Shown: positions 15,914 to 25,172 of the stretch, one piece after another
Numbering within the stretch: position 1 is the first letter of the stretch
Layout: every line of letters begins with the position of its first letter
NCBI RefSeq assembly: GCF_014843845.1
Contig: NZ_JHQS01000128.1
Span: 31,760-95,759, forward strand
Source: Mesorhizobium amorphae
GTDB taxonomy: Bacteria; Pseudomonadota; Alphaproteobacteria; Rhizobiales; Rhizobiaceae
DNA: 64,000 nt
Direction: 5' to 3'
Notes under the pieces: generated by a model
What the model was told of the DNA's origin: nothing
The model's input: only the letters and a program-made list of their open reading frames with translations
Database searches by the model: none
Made by a program: the position numbers and the translations under genes

Positions 15914-18900
15914 TGGCGGCGAGGAAGCCTGTGAAGCGGATCGAAACCGAATGGCATCTGCAACCGGTGGCAAGGCTTTTGCCGCTGGATGAAAACCGCG
16001 CCCGGCGTGAACTGTCGGAGATCGCTGACGCCGCCGAGGAAGAGGGCCTGCCCCGGCTGGCGAAGTTCCTGGGAGCCGAGGGCACCGTTCAGGATCTCCT
16101 CGCTGCGGTCTTCGACTTGTCGCCGTTCCTGCGTGATGTAGCGCGCCGACGTCCCGGCATTCTCGATCAGCTGTTCGACGCCAATGTCGAGGCCCGACTG
16201 ATCGCGATCGGCGAGGCGATCGGCAAGGCGGCCTTTGCTGATTCCGTTTCGGAAACGAGCCTGATGATGGAGCTGCGGCTGTGCAAGGCCGAAGCGCATT
16301 TCCTGATCGCGCTGGCCGATCTCGCCGGCGAGGCCGAGCCCGCGCTGACGGTGCGCCGCCTCAGCGATCTCGCCGACGCCTGCACTCGCGCCGCCGTCGA
16401 TTTTTTGCTCCGCGACGCGCATGGACAAGGCAAGCTCGAATTGCCCGATCCCGAAAATCCGGCGCGCCAGTCCGGCTGGATCCTGCTCGGCATGGGCAAG
16501 CTCGGCGCGCATGAATTGAATTTTTCCTCCGACATCGACCTCGTCGTCTTCTTCGATCCGGAGGCGCCGGCGGTGACCGATCCGCTCGATGCGACGGAGC
16601 TGTTTTCGCGTCTCACCCGTCGCCTGGTGCGCATCCTTCAGGACCGCACCGAACACGGCTATGTTTTCCGCACCGATCTGAGACTCCGTCCCGATCCCGG
16701 TTCGACGCCGCTGGCGATTCCCGAACAGGCGGCGCTTCACTACTACGAGGGGCGCGGCCAGAACTGGGAGCGCGCCGCCATGATCAAGGCGCGCCCGGTG
16801 GCCGGCGATCTCGCCGCCGGGGCTGCTTTCCTGAAGGAGTTGCAGCCCTATGTCTGGCGCAAATACATGGACTACGCCGCGATCGCCGACGTCCATTCCA
16901 TCAAGCGCCAGATCCACGCCCACAAGGGCCATGGCGAGATCGCGGTGAAGGGCCACAACGTCAAGCTCGGCCGCGGCGGTATCCGCGAGATCGAGTTCTT
17001 CGTCCAGACGCAGCAGCTTATCGCCGGCGGCCGCTTCCCGGAGCTGCGCGGCCGCGAAACCGTGCCGATGCTTGGCCAGCTTGCCGCGCGCGGCTGGATC
17101 ACCGCCGACGCGCGCGATGCTTTGACCCGGCAGTACTGGTTCCTGCGCCGCGTCGAGCATGCCATCCAGATGGTCGCCGACGAGCAGACACATATCCTGC
17201 CCGACAGCGATGATGGGCTGGAACGCATTGCGCGCATGCTGGGCTTTGCCAGTGCCAAGACCTTTTCCGAGGCCATTCGTGCGTCGCTGCAACAGGTCGA
17301 GCGCCACTACGCGGCACTGTTCGAAACCGCGCCGGAACTGTCGGCCGGAGTCGGCAATCTGGTCTTCACCGGCGATGTCGACGATCCCGACACGCTTCAG
17401 ACCCTACAGCGCCTCGGCTTCCAGCGGCCGAGCGACATCTGCCGCGTCATCCGCGGCTGGCATTTCGGCCGCTACCGCGTCACCCAGTCGGCGGAAGCGC
17501 GCGAGCGGCTGACGGAGCTGACGCCGGCGCTGCTGAAGGGTTTCGGCCAGACGCGGCGTGCCGACGAGGCGGTAATGCGCTTCGACGAATTCCTCGCCGG
17601 CCTGCCGGCCGGCATCCAGCTGTTTTCGCTGCTGCAGTCCAACCCTGCGCTGCTGAAACTGATGGCGACGATCATGGGTGCGGCACCCAGGCTAGCGGCG
17701 ATCATCACCCGGCGGCCGCATGTCTTCGACGGCCTGCTCGACCCGGCTCTGCTCAACGAGTTGCCAAATCGTGCCTATCTGTCGGCGCGGCTTGCCGCTT
17801 TCATTGAAGGCGACCGCGCCTACGAGGATGTGCTCGACCGCTTGCGCATCTTCGCCTCCGAGCAGAAGTTCCTGATCGGTGTGCGGCTGCTTGCCGGCGC
17901 CATCGATCCGGCCCGCGCCGGACGCGCCTTTTCCGACCTCGCCGATCTCACCATCGAGGCAGCGCTGCAGGCCGTCATGGCCGAGTTCGCTCTGCGCCAC
18001 GGCCGCATCGCCGGGGCCAGGGTGGCGCTGCTCGGCATGGGCAAGCTCGGCAGCCGCGAAGTGACGGCGGGCTCGGACGTCGACCTCATCCTGCTCTACG
18101 ACCACTATGCCGATGCTGAAGAGTCCGACGGCGACAAGCCGCTGGCCCCATCCCATTACTATACCAGGATGACGCAACGGTTGATCGCCGCCGTCTCAGC
18201 GCCGACGGCCGAGGGCGTGCTTTACGAGCTCGACCTTCGCCTGCGTCCTTCCGGTAACAAGGGGCCGGTCGCCACCCACATCGATGCCTTCAAAAAGTAT
18301 CAGCGCCAGGACGCCTGGACCTGGGAGCACATGGCACTGGCGAGGGCCCGTGCCATCGGGGGCGATGCCGCGCTTTGCGCCGAGGTCGAGGCCGAGGTGG
18401 CCGCTGTGCTTGCTCTGCCGCGCGATGGCGCCAAGGTGATGGCCGAGGCGTCGGAAATGCGGGCGCTGATCGAGAAGGAGAAGCCGCCGCGCGATCTCTG
18501 GGACATCAAGCTGATCCCCGGCGGGCTCATCGATCTCGAATTCCTTGCCCAGGTGGCGGTGATCACGGGCCACGTCGAGGCCGGCCGCAGGGTTACCGCG
18601 ACGGCCGACATCCTGGCGCGGCTGGCGCCGGATTTCGTCGGCGCCGACATCAGGCAGGAGCTATGCGATGCCTACCGGCTCTATCTGGCGCTGACCCAGA
18701 TGATCAGGCTCTGCCTCACCGGCGTCTTCGAACGCGACGACGTTCCGCCGGGCCTATCGGATCTGCTTCTGGCGGTCACCGACCTGCCGGATTTCGGTGT
18801 GCTGGAAGCACACCTTAAGGAGACGTCGCGAAAGGTCAGAAAGGATTTCGACCTTTTGCTTCGTGCGGGACAGTCGCAACAACGAGCGGCGGTTCCCGAT

Positions 18901-18939
18901 CGCATCGGGGGTGACGATGCAACAGGAGAAGACCAATGA
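15913..18939 (+). CDS. glnE: bifunctional glutamine synthetase adenylyltransferase/adenylyl-removing enzyme
   Basis: The 1008-residue protein has the two tandem nucleotidyltransferase domains of GlnE. The N-terminal one (GMGKLGAHELNFSSDIDLVV, around residue 205) removes AMP from glutamine synthetase; the C-terminal one (GMGKLGSREVTAGSDVDLIL, around residue 719) adds it. Each keeps its D-x-D metal pair. GlnE shuts glutamine synthetase off when nitrogen is plentiful, under PII control. ATG 15913 overlaps the kinase stop by one base. The 3' end overlaps the EF-hand gene by four bases. Length is normal for Rhizobiales. Confidence 0.96.
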   Translation: MAARKPVKRIETEWHLQPVARLLPLDENRARRELSEIADAAEEEGLPRLAKFLGAEGTVQDLLAAVFDLSPFLRDVARRRPGILDQLFDANVEARLIAIGEAIGKAAFADSVSETSLMMELRLCKAEAHFLIALADLAGEAEPALTVRRLSDLADACTRAAVDFLLRDAHGQGKLELPDPENPARQSGWILLGMGKLGAHELNFSSDIDLVVFFDPEAPAVTDPLDATELFSRLTRRLVRILQDRTEHGYVFRTDLRLRPDPGSTPLAIPEQAALHYYEGRGQNWERAAMIKARPVAGDLAAGAAFLKELQPYVWRKYMDYAAIADVHSIKRQIHAHKGHGEIAVKGHNVKLGRGGIREIEFFVQTQQLIAGGRFPELRGRETVPMLGQLAARGWITADARDALTRQYWFLRRVEHAIQMVADEQTHILPDSDDGLERIARMLGFASAKTFSEAIRASLQQVERHYAALFETAPELSAGVGNLVFTGDVDDPDTLQTLQRLGFQRPSDICRVIRGWHFGRYRVTQSAEARERLTELTPALLKGFGQTRRADEAVMRFDEFLAGLPAGIQLFSLLQSNPALLKLMATIMGAAPRLAAIITRRPHVFDGLLDPALLNELPNRAYLSARLAAFIEGDRAYEDVLDRLRIFASEQKFLIGVRLLAGAIDPARAGRAFSDLADLTIEAALQAVMAEFALRHGRIAGARVALLGMGKLGSREVTAGSDVDLILLYDHYADAEESDGDKPLAPSHYYTRMTQRLIAAVSAPTAEGVLYELDLRLRPSGNKGPVATHIDAFKKYQRQDAWTWEHMALARARAIGGDAALCAEVEAEVAAVLALPRDGAKVMAEASEMRALIEKEKPPRDLWDIKLIPGGLIDLEFLAQVAVITGHVEAGRRVTATADILARLAPDFVGADIRQELCDAYRLYLALTQMIRLCLTGVFERDDVPPGLSDLLLAVTDLPDFGVLEAHLKETSRKVRKDFDLLLRAGQSQQRAAVPDRIGGDDATGEDQ

Positions 18940-19412
18940 GAAAGTCAACCAAACTTGCCCTCGCTTTCGCAGCCCTTGCCGGCGCCGTCGGCACCACGGC
19001 CTATGCCGAAAACAATGCCAGCGCCAAAATGCGCGACGACATGATGATGCGCCTCGACAAGACGATGAGGGATTCGAACGGCACCATCACCTTCGACCAG
19101 TTTTCCGACGCCATGAATGCCCGGTTGAAGAAGATGGTCGCCGACAATGGCGGCAAGCTCACCGTCGCCCAGCTCGCCGATGCGCTGGAGAAGGCGCGTT
19201 ACGAGCGCATGGCCAAACGCATCATCGAACGCTACGACACCAGGGGCGACGGCACGTTGACCACCGACGACATCACCAGCCGCCAGAAGAAGGTCTTCGC
19301 CATGCTGGACAGGAACAATGACGGCAAGATCGAGAAGAGCGAACTGCCAAAGGGCGGCCGCTTTGGCCGTCACCGTCCATCGGGCGGCAACGACGAAGAC
19401 GGCATGCAGTGA
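18936..19412 (+). CDS. secreted EF-hand calcium-binding protein
   Basis: The 158-residue product has a signal peptide (ALAFAALAGAVGTTAYA, cleavage near residue 24). Two canonical EF-hand loops are near the C-terminus: DTRGDGTLTTDD and DRNNDGKIEKSE; an earlier degenerate one may exist around RDSNGTITFDQF. It is probably a periplasmic calcium sensor or buffer. Translation is coupled to glnE by an ATGA overlap, which is unexpected given the unrelated roles. The Gly/Arg/Asp-rich tail is short and disordered. Confidence 0.87.
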   Translation: MRKSTKLALAFAALAGAVGTTAYAENNASAKMRDDMMMRLDKTMRDSNGTITFDQFSDAMNARLKKMVADNGGKLTVAQLADALEKARYERMAKRIIERYDTRGDGTLTTDDITSRQKKVFAMLDRNNDGKIEKSELPKGGRFGRHRPSGGNDEDGMQ

Positions 19413-19473
19413 CCCGGCTACCGGCTCCGGCGGCGCAAGCCGCCGGCGCTTGTGGGAAGATAGGCCGATTGCC

Positions 19474-19863
19474 GTGACCAAAGTCGATCTCGCCAATATC
19501 TACCGCGACTACATCGCCTGCCTGAACAGCCAGGATTGGTCGAAGCTCGGGCAGTTCGTTGACGACGAAGCGATCCACAATGGCCGGCGGATCGGCTTGT
19601 CGGGTTATCGCGAAATGCTGGAGAGGGACTTCGAGGACATTCCGGACCTTTATTTCAACGTCCGGATGCTGATTTCCGATCCGCCCTACATAGCGAGCCG
19701 GATTGCCTTCGACTGTACGCCAAAGGGAAGGTTCCTTGGCCTGGACGTAAACGGCAGGAGAGTGTCGTTCTCCGAGAACGTGATCTACGAATTTCGCGGC
19801 GGAAAGATCGTGGAAGTGTGGTCCGTTCTCGACAAGACCGCTATCGAAGCTCAGCTAAGTTAA
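19474..19863 (+). CDS. SnoaL-like / ester cyclase family protein
   Basis: Start is GTG 19474 with GGGAAGATAGG in front, giving 129 residues. The cone-shaped NTF2-like fold is seen in IYRDYIACLNSQDWSKLGQF, then GLSGYREMLERDFEDIPDLY, RIAFDCTPKGRFLGLDVNG and YEFRGGKIVEVWSVLDK. Relatives include SnoaL polyketide cyclases and many uncharacterised small proteins that bind hydrophobic ligands; catalytic activity cannot be inferred. Its stop codon overlaps the stop of the convergent pleC gene, so the two transcripts must overlap at their ends. Confidence 0.85.
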   Translation: MTKVDLANIYRDYIACLNSQDWSKLGQFVDDEAIHNGRRIGLSGYREMLERDFEDIPDLYFNVRMLISDPPYIASRIAFDCTPKGRFLGLDVNGRRVSFSENVIYEFRGGKIVEVWSVLDKTAIEAQLS

Positions 19864-22178
19864 GCTGCCACCTTCACCGGCGTCGCCTTCTTGACCGGGA
19901 TGCGCACCGACACGATTGTGCCGACGCCTTCAGTCGAGCGGATCTTCAGTGCGCCGCCCTGCAGCTCGGCCAGCGAGCGCGAGATGGCCAGCCCGAGGCC
20001 GGATCCGGCATGGTTCTTGGAAAACTGGTTCTGCACCTGCTCGAACGGGCGGCCGAGCTTGCCCAGCGCTTCCTTGGGGATGCCGCAGCCATTGTCCTCG
20101 ATGGTCAGCACCAGCGCGCCTGAGGTGTTGCGCGCCCTGACCGAAATGTGGCCGCCCTGTCCGGTGAACTTCACCGCGTTGGACAGCAGGTTGATGACGA
20201 TCTGCTTGATCGCGCGCCGGTCGGCGTAGAGCCGCATCGAATCGGCGATGCGGGTTTCTACCGTGATCGATTTCTCGGCTGCCTGCAGCGAGACGACGCG
20301 CACGGTCTCCTTGATCAGCGGGCAGAGGTCGATTTCCTCGCGATCCACCGAGAACTGGCCGGCCTCGATCTTCGACATGTCGAGTATGTCGTTGATGACA
20401 CCGAGCAGGTATTTGCCGCTGCCATTGATGTCGGTGGCATATTCCTCGTAGCGCGGCGAGCCGAGCGGCCCGAACAGGCCCTGTTCCATCAGTTCGGAAA
20501 ATCCGATGATGGCGTTGAGCGGCGTGCGCAATTCGTGAGACATGTTGGCCAGGAATTCGGATTTGGCCCGGTTGGCCGCCTCGGCGCGCTCGGTCTCCTT
20601 CATGTATTTGCGATTGAGCTCGACGAGCTCGCGCGCCCGTTCCTCCTCCGCCCGGCGGGCAAGGCTGAGATCGTGGATCGTCGCCATCAGCCGGCGCTCG
20701 CTGTCGACCAGCTTTTCCTGGTGCAGCTTGATCTGGGTGATGTCGGAGCCGACCGAAACGGTGCCGCCATCCCTGGTCCGCAATTCGTTGACCTGCAGCC
20801 AGCGGCCATCGGCAAGCTGGCGTTCCAGCGTCACGCCCCCCTGCGGTCCGTTGCTGTTGGCGAGCCTGCGCTCCGAGGCGAAGGCCAGCATGTGCTCTTC
20901 CAGCGCCGTGCGCGCCGCGCCCGGCATCACGTCGCGGTCCGAAAGGCCGTTGTCCTTCTGGAACTTGGAATTGCACATGATCAGGTGCTCGGAAGCATCC
21001 CACAGCACGAAGGATTCGTTGATATTCTCGATCGCTGTCCTGAGCCTGAGATCCGCGGCTTCCGAGCGCAGCGCCAGATGCCGCTGTTCGGTTACGTCGA
21101 CGGCAATGCCGATCAGCTGGATCTCCGGCGCTTCGGGGTCGATCACCTGGGCCCTGGCGCGCATCCACACCCATTGCCCGTCGGCATGCCGCATGCGGAA
21201 CACCTGGTCGATATGGTCGATCTCGCGCTCGACGATGCGGTTGGCAAGATCGAACAGGTCGCCATCTTCGGGATGGATGATCTCGTCGACCTCGCCGAAC
21301 GACAGCATCGTATCGCAGGGCTCGTAGCCCAGCATGTCGTACATCGAGCGCGACCAGTACATCTTGCCGCGCACCATGTCCCAGTCCCAAAGGCCGCAGC
21401 GACCGCGCACCAGCGCCATGTCGATGCGCTGGTGTGCTTCGAGGTAGATGCGGTCGGCGGCCTGAGCCCGCGCCGCCTGGCCGAAATAGGCATAGAGGAT
21501 GATGATCAGCACGCCGGCCGTCAGCACGAACAGCGTGACGTTTAGGGAGACTGTCTTGCGCCAGCTGTCGAAGACCGCTTCCTGCGGCACCAGCACGGCG
21601 GCCGCGTTCTTGCGGCTCGCCGTCAGGCTCACCGCGGCGTACCAGTTCTGTCCGGCGATGCTGACGTTCATGACTCCGGCGCGCTCGCCGAACATGAACA
21701 GCGGCTGGCCACCCTGGACGAGGCTGTCGAGCGAGCGTCCTTGCCAGCCGGTCGACAGTGGCGACACGGCAATGATCTTGAAGGCGTCGTCGGTGATCGC
21801 CAGCACATGGCTTCGGCCCATGGCGCCCAGCCGGCCGGCATTCTCCAGAAGGTCCAGTGCGCCGGTGGAGGCGGCATTGGGGTCGGCGGCGATCGCGCTC
21901 GCCATTTGGCCCGCCGCCAGCGAGAGAATGGCCCTGGTGTCACGCTCGACTTCGTCGCGCTCGTTCATCAGCGACAGGACGCGCAGTGCCGCGATAACGA
22001 CCAGGAACAGGATGATGAGGGCAGGGATCGAACGGCGCAGCAAGGGCTCGGCTGCCAAGAGCCGCCGGTAGGCGGGTTCGGCGATCAGCCGCGTGTTGCC
22101 CGCAAGCCCGTCGCCGCGCGCCTCACGCCGCTCAAAAGCCGTCCCTCCGGGCGCGCCCCACGCGTCCGCCTTGGCCAT
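19860..22178 (-). CDS. pleC: cell-cycle histidine kinase/phosphatase PleC
   Basis: The 772-residue membrane kinase has a first helix near residues 50-70 (SIPALIILFLVVIAALRVL), a periplasmic sensor domain, a second helix near 210-235, two PAS domains (GRCGLWDWDMVRGKMYWSRS; ENINESFVLWDASEHLIMCN), a coiled linker, and the kinase core with H548 in ANMSHELRTPLNAIIGFSE, N box LLSNAVKFT and G box GSGLGLAISRSLAE. In Caulobacter and Sinorhizobium PleC dephosphorylates DivK and activates PleD at the cell pole. Its place just beyond glnE matches the Sinorhizobium locus. GGGGAG precedes the ATG. Confidence 0.85.
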   Translation of the reverse strand: MAKADAWGAPGGTAFERREARGDGLAGNTRLIAEPAYRRLLAAEPLLRRSIPALIILFLVVIAALRVLSLMNERDEVERDTRAILSLAAGQMASAIAADPNAASTGALDLLENAGRLGAMGRSHVLAITDDAFKIIAVSPLSTGWQGRSLDSLVQGGQPLFMFGERAGVMNVSIAGQNWYAAVSLTASRKNAAAVLVPQEAVFDSWRKTVSLNVTLFVLTAGVLIIILYAYFGQAARAQAADRIYLEAHQRIDMALVRGRCGLWDWDMVRGKMYWSRSMYDMLGYEPCDTMLSFGEVDEIIHPEDGDLFDLANRIVEREIDHIDQVFRMRHADGQWVWMRARAQVIDPEAPEIQLIGIAVDVTEQRHLALRSEAADLRLRTAIENINESFVLWDASEHLIMCNSKFQKDNGLSDRDVMPGAARTALEEHMLAFASERRLANSNGPQGGVTLERQLADGRWLQVNELRTRDGGTVSVGSDITQIKLHQEKLVDSERRLMATIHDLSLARRAEEERARELVELNRKYMKETERAEAANRAKSEFLANMSHELRTPLNAIIGFSELMEQGLFGPLGSPRYEEYATDINGSGKYLLGVINDILDMSKIEAGQFSVDREEIDLCPLIKETVRVVSLQAAEKSITVETRIADSMRLYADRRAIKQIVINLLSNAVKFTGQGGHISVRARNTSGALVLTIEDNGCGIPKEALGKLGRPFEQVQNQFSKNHAGSGLGLAISRSLAELQGGALKIRSTEGVGTIVSVRIPVKKATPVKVAA

Positions 22179-22339
22179 AAATGGCTACTCCCCGAATCCC
22201 TGTGCTTGACGACCCGGCAACAGCGCACGTCCGAATCGTCTCTAAGGAATCAAAGGTGATTCGCCTTGTCCAGAGGCGCGGCCAAAAAAGATTAAAAATC
22301 GACTAAAATAACGCCTTTCCGACCCGGCAGGCGCGATCT

Positions 22340-22371
22340 TCCCTTCTTCCCCCACAAGGGGGAGGGAAGGG
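22340..22371 (-). terminator. GC-rich hairpin after pepN
   Basis: The sequence tcccttcttccccc-acaa-gggggagggaaggg folds into a nearly perfect stem with one unpaired base. It lies directly 3' of the pepN stop on the minus strand. It has no T run in that direction, so its strength as a terminator is uncertain. It may equally be a dispersed GC-rich intergenic palindrome. Confidence 0.45.
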
Positions 22372-22374
22372 CGC

Positions 22375-25020
22375 TCACGCCAGCGTGCGCTCCACAATGT
22401 CGCGCAAATCGGCCGACAGGTTTTCGGCACTGGCGATCTTGAGCAGCGCCTCCCTGGCCTTGGCCTGGCGGATTGGCTCCAGCGAGCGCCATGAGCGCAG
22501 CGCCGTCGCCAGCCTGGCCGCCACTTGCGGGTTGCGCTTTTCGACCGCGAGCACAGTCTCGCCAAAGAAGCGGTAGCCTTCGCCGTCGGCGCGGTGGAAG
22601 CCGGTCTGGTTGGCGCTGGAGAAGGTGCCGACCAGCGAGCGCACCCGGTTCGGATTGGCCATCGAGAACCCCGCGTGCTTCGTCAGAGCGCGCACCGTCT
22701 CGACGGTTTGCGGACCGGGCACGCCGGCCTGGATCTGGAACCACTTGTCCATCACCAATGCGTCGCTGCCATATTTCGTTTCGAAATCGGCCAGGGCTCT
22801 CGCCGCCTCGGGCGAGCCGCGATGGCGGTGTGCAAGCACGGTCAGCGCCGCGGCGCGGTCGGTCATGTTGGTGGCGGAACGGAAATGGCGGGCCGCGAGT
22901 TCGGTGCCTTCCGGCAGCAGCGTGAGATAGTCGAGCAGGATGTTGCGTAGCGACCGCCGCCCAGCGCTCGCCGCATCCGGGCTGAACGGCCCTTTGTCGG
23001 CAAGGCGATCGTAGAGACTGGTGAAGGTCTCGCGGTTCGCGTTGGCGATCGCCATCGCCAGCGCCTCGCGGGCGGTGAAGATCGCGTCCGGGTCGATGCC
23101 CTTGCCGATGTCGCGGGCGATGTCGGCCTCGCCGGGAAGCGCCAGCGCCAGCGCGCGGTAGGCCGGCTCCAGCGTCTCGTCGCCGGCGATCTTGCCGGCG
23201 AGTTCGGTCAGCCGCGCCGTGTAGACCGGCTCATTGCCGCCGAGGATCTGGCGGAAGGCCGCAATCAGTGCGTCGGTCAACAGCGTGTTGAACGCTTGCC
23301 AGCGCGAGAAGCTGTCGCTGTCATGGCCGGCCAGGAAGAACTGGTCGTCGGCCTTCTGCTCGACCGACAGCGTGATCGGCGCTGAGAAGCCGCGGTTGAG
23401 CGACACAGCCGGGCGCTCGGCCACGCCCGAGAAGCGCACGACCTGCCGGCGCTTGCGGATGTGGATGACGCCGTCCTCGACGGTGGCGCCCTCGACGCCT
23501 TCATAGGCGACGGGACTGCCATCGGCGCCGACCAGGCCGAAGGCCAACGGAATGTGCATCAGCCGCTTGCGGCTTTCCGACGGCGTCGGCGGCACCGACT
23601 GCTCGATCTCCAGCGTGAATTCCCGCGCCGCCGGATTGTGCCGCGAGCTCACCGTCAGGTTCGGCGTGCCGGCCTGATGGTACCAGAGCGCAAACTGCGA
23701 CAGGTCGCGCCCGGAAACATCCTCGAACACTTTCAGGAAATCCTCGATCGTCGCCGCCTCGCCGTCATGGCGTTCGAAATAGAGGTCCATGCCGGCACGG
23801 AACGCGTCAGCGCCGAGGATGGTGCGGATCATGCGCACCACTTCCGAACCCTTTTCGTAGACCGTCGCCGTGTAGAAATTGTTGATCTCGCGGTAGCGGC
23901 GCGGCCGCACCGGATGTGCCAGCGGCCCCTGGTCCTCGGGGAATTGATGCGCGCGCAGCGTACGCACCTCGGCGATGCGCTTCACCGCCCGCGAGCGCTG
24001 GTCGGCGGAGAATTCGTGGTCGCGAAAGACCGTCAGCCCTTCCTTCAGGCAAAGCTGGAACCAGTCGCGGCAAGTGATTCTGTTGCCGGTCCAATTGTGG
24101 AAATACTCATGCGCGATGATCGCCTCGATATTGGCGAAATCGGCATCGGTCGCGGTCTCCTCGTCGGCCAGCACATATTTGTCGTTGAAGACGTTGAGGC
24201 CCTTGTTCTCCATCGCCCCCATGTTGAAGTCGGACACGGCGACGATGTTGAAGACGTCGAGATCGTATTCGCGCCCGAAGGCTTCTTCATCCCACGTCAT
24301 CGACCGCTTCAGCGCATCCATCGCGTAGCTGGCGAGCCGCTCCTTGCCGGGTTCGACAAAGATGCCGAGCTCGACTTCGCGGCCGGACATGGTGATGAAG
24401 CTGTCGGCCACCTTGCCGAGCGCGCCGGCCACCAGCGCGAACAGATAGGATGGCTTGGGGAAGGGATCGTGCCAGACCGCGTAGTGCCAGCCGTCGGCAA
24501 GGTTGCCGCTGCCGGCCGGGTTGCCGTTGGACAGAAGCAGCGGCGCCTCGTCCAGCTTAGCCTCGATGCGCACCGTGTAGACCGACAAGATGTCGGGACG
24601 GTCGAGGAAATAGGTGATGCGGCGAAAGCCCTCGGCCTCGCATTGCGTGCAGTAGACAGAGTTGGAGCGATAGAGGCCCATGAGAGTTTCGTTGCCCGCC
24701 GGCGCGACTTCGGTCTCGATCAGCAACTGGAAGCGGGGCGCCGCCGGCGGCCGGGAAATTGTCAGTTGATCCGGCGTCGCCAGGAAATCCGTGGACTGAA
24801 GCTCGCGGCCGTCGATGGCGACACGGATGAGCGTCAGTCCGTCACCATCCAGAACCAGCGGTGCAGATGCCGCGACGCCGTCACGGCGTTCGATCGTCAA
24901 GGTTGCGGTGACGCGGGTCGCCTCCGGGGAAAGGCGGAAAACAAGGCTGGTTTCCAAAATGAGATAGTCGCTGGGGCGATAGTCTTCGAGCCTGAAGACA
25001 TGGCCGGTATCGGTGCGCAT
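22375..25020 (-). CDS. pepN: aminopeptidase N (M1 family)
   Basis: The 881-residue cytoplasmic zinc exopeptidase has the M1 signatures: exopeptidase motif MGAMENKGLN, zinc site IIAHEYFHNWTGNR with the third ligand Glu 19 residues on in KEGLTVFRDHE, and the substrate tyrosine in NFYTATVYEKGSEVVRMI. It has the length and the long helical C-terminal domain of the Escherichia coli PepN subgroup. It removes N-terminal residues from peptides during protein turnover. It is monocistronic, diverging from the molybdenum hydroxylase gene across a 152-base gap. Confidence 0.96.
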   Translation of the reverse strand: MRTDTGHVFRLEDYRPSDYLILETSLVFRLSPEATRVTATLTIERRDGVAASAPLVLDGDGLTLIRVAIDGRELQSTDFLATPDQLTISRPPAAPRFQLLIETEVAPAGNETLMGLYRSNSVYCTQCEAEGFRRITYFLDRPDILSVYTVRIEAKLDEAPLLLSNGNPAGSGNLADGWHYAVWHDPFPKPSYLFALVAGALGKVADSFITMSGREVELGIFVEPGKERLASYAMDALKRSMTWDEEAFGREYDLDVFNIVAVSDFNMGAMENKGLNVFNDKYVLADEETATDADFANIEAIIAHEYFHNWTGNRITCRDWFQLCLKEGLTVFRDHEFSADQRSRAVKRIAEVRTLRAHQFPEDQGPLAHPVRPRRYREINNFYTATVYEKGSEVVRMIRTILGADAFRAGMDLYFERHDGEAATIEDFLKVFEDVSGRDLSQFALWYHQAGTPNLTVSSRHNPAAREFTLEIEQSVPPTPSESRKRLMHIPLAFGLVGADGSPVAYEGVEGATVEDGVIHIRKRRQVVRFSGVAERPAVSLNRGFSAPITLSVEQKADDQFFLAGHDSDSFSRWQAFNTLLTDALIAAFRQILGGNEPVYTARLTELAGKIAGDETLEPAYRALALALPGEADIARDIGKGIDPDAIFTAREALAMAIANANRETFTSLYDRLADKGPFSPDAASAGRRSLRNILLDYLTLLPEGTELAARHFRSATNMTDRAAALTVLAHRHRGSPEAARALADFETKYGSDALVMDKWFQIQAGVPGPQTVETVRALTKHAGFSMANPNRVRSLVGTFSSANQTGFHRADGEGYRFFGETVLAVEKRNPQVAARLATALRSWRSLEPIRQAKAREALLKIASAENLSADLRDIVERTLA

Positions 25021-25172
25021 TCCCTTGGGTTTCCCGTCGATTTTCGTGGCGGAAAGTGTGTCCGCTGGTCCAAAAAATTCGAAGTCCGCGCTCTTTACAC
25101 GAAACGGTCACTCGACAAAACTGCACCAGTGCCTATTTCAGGCACTCGTTTCCCAATCATCGCGAGGCATTC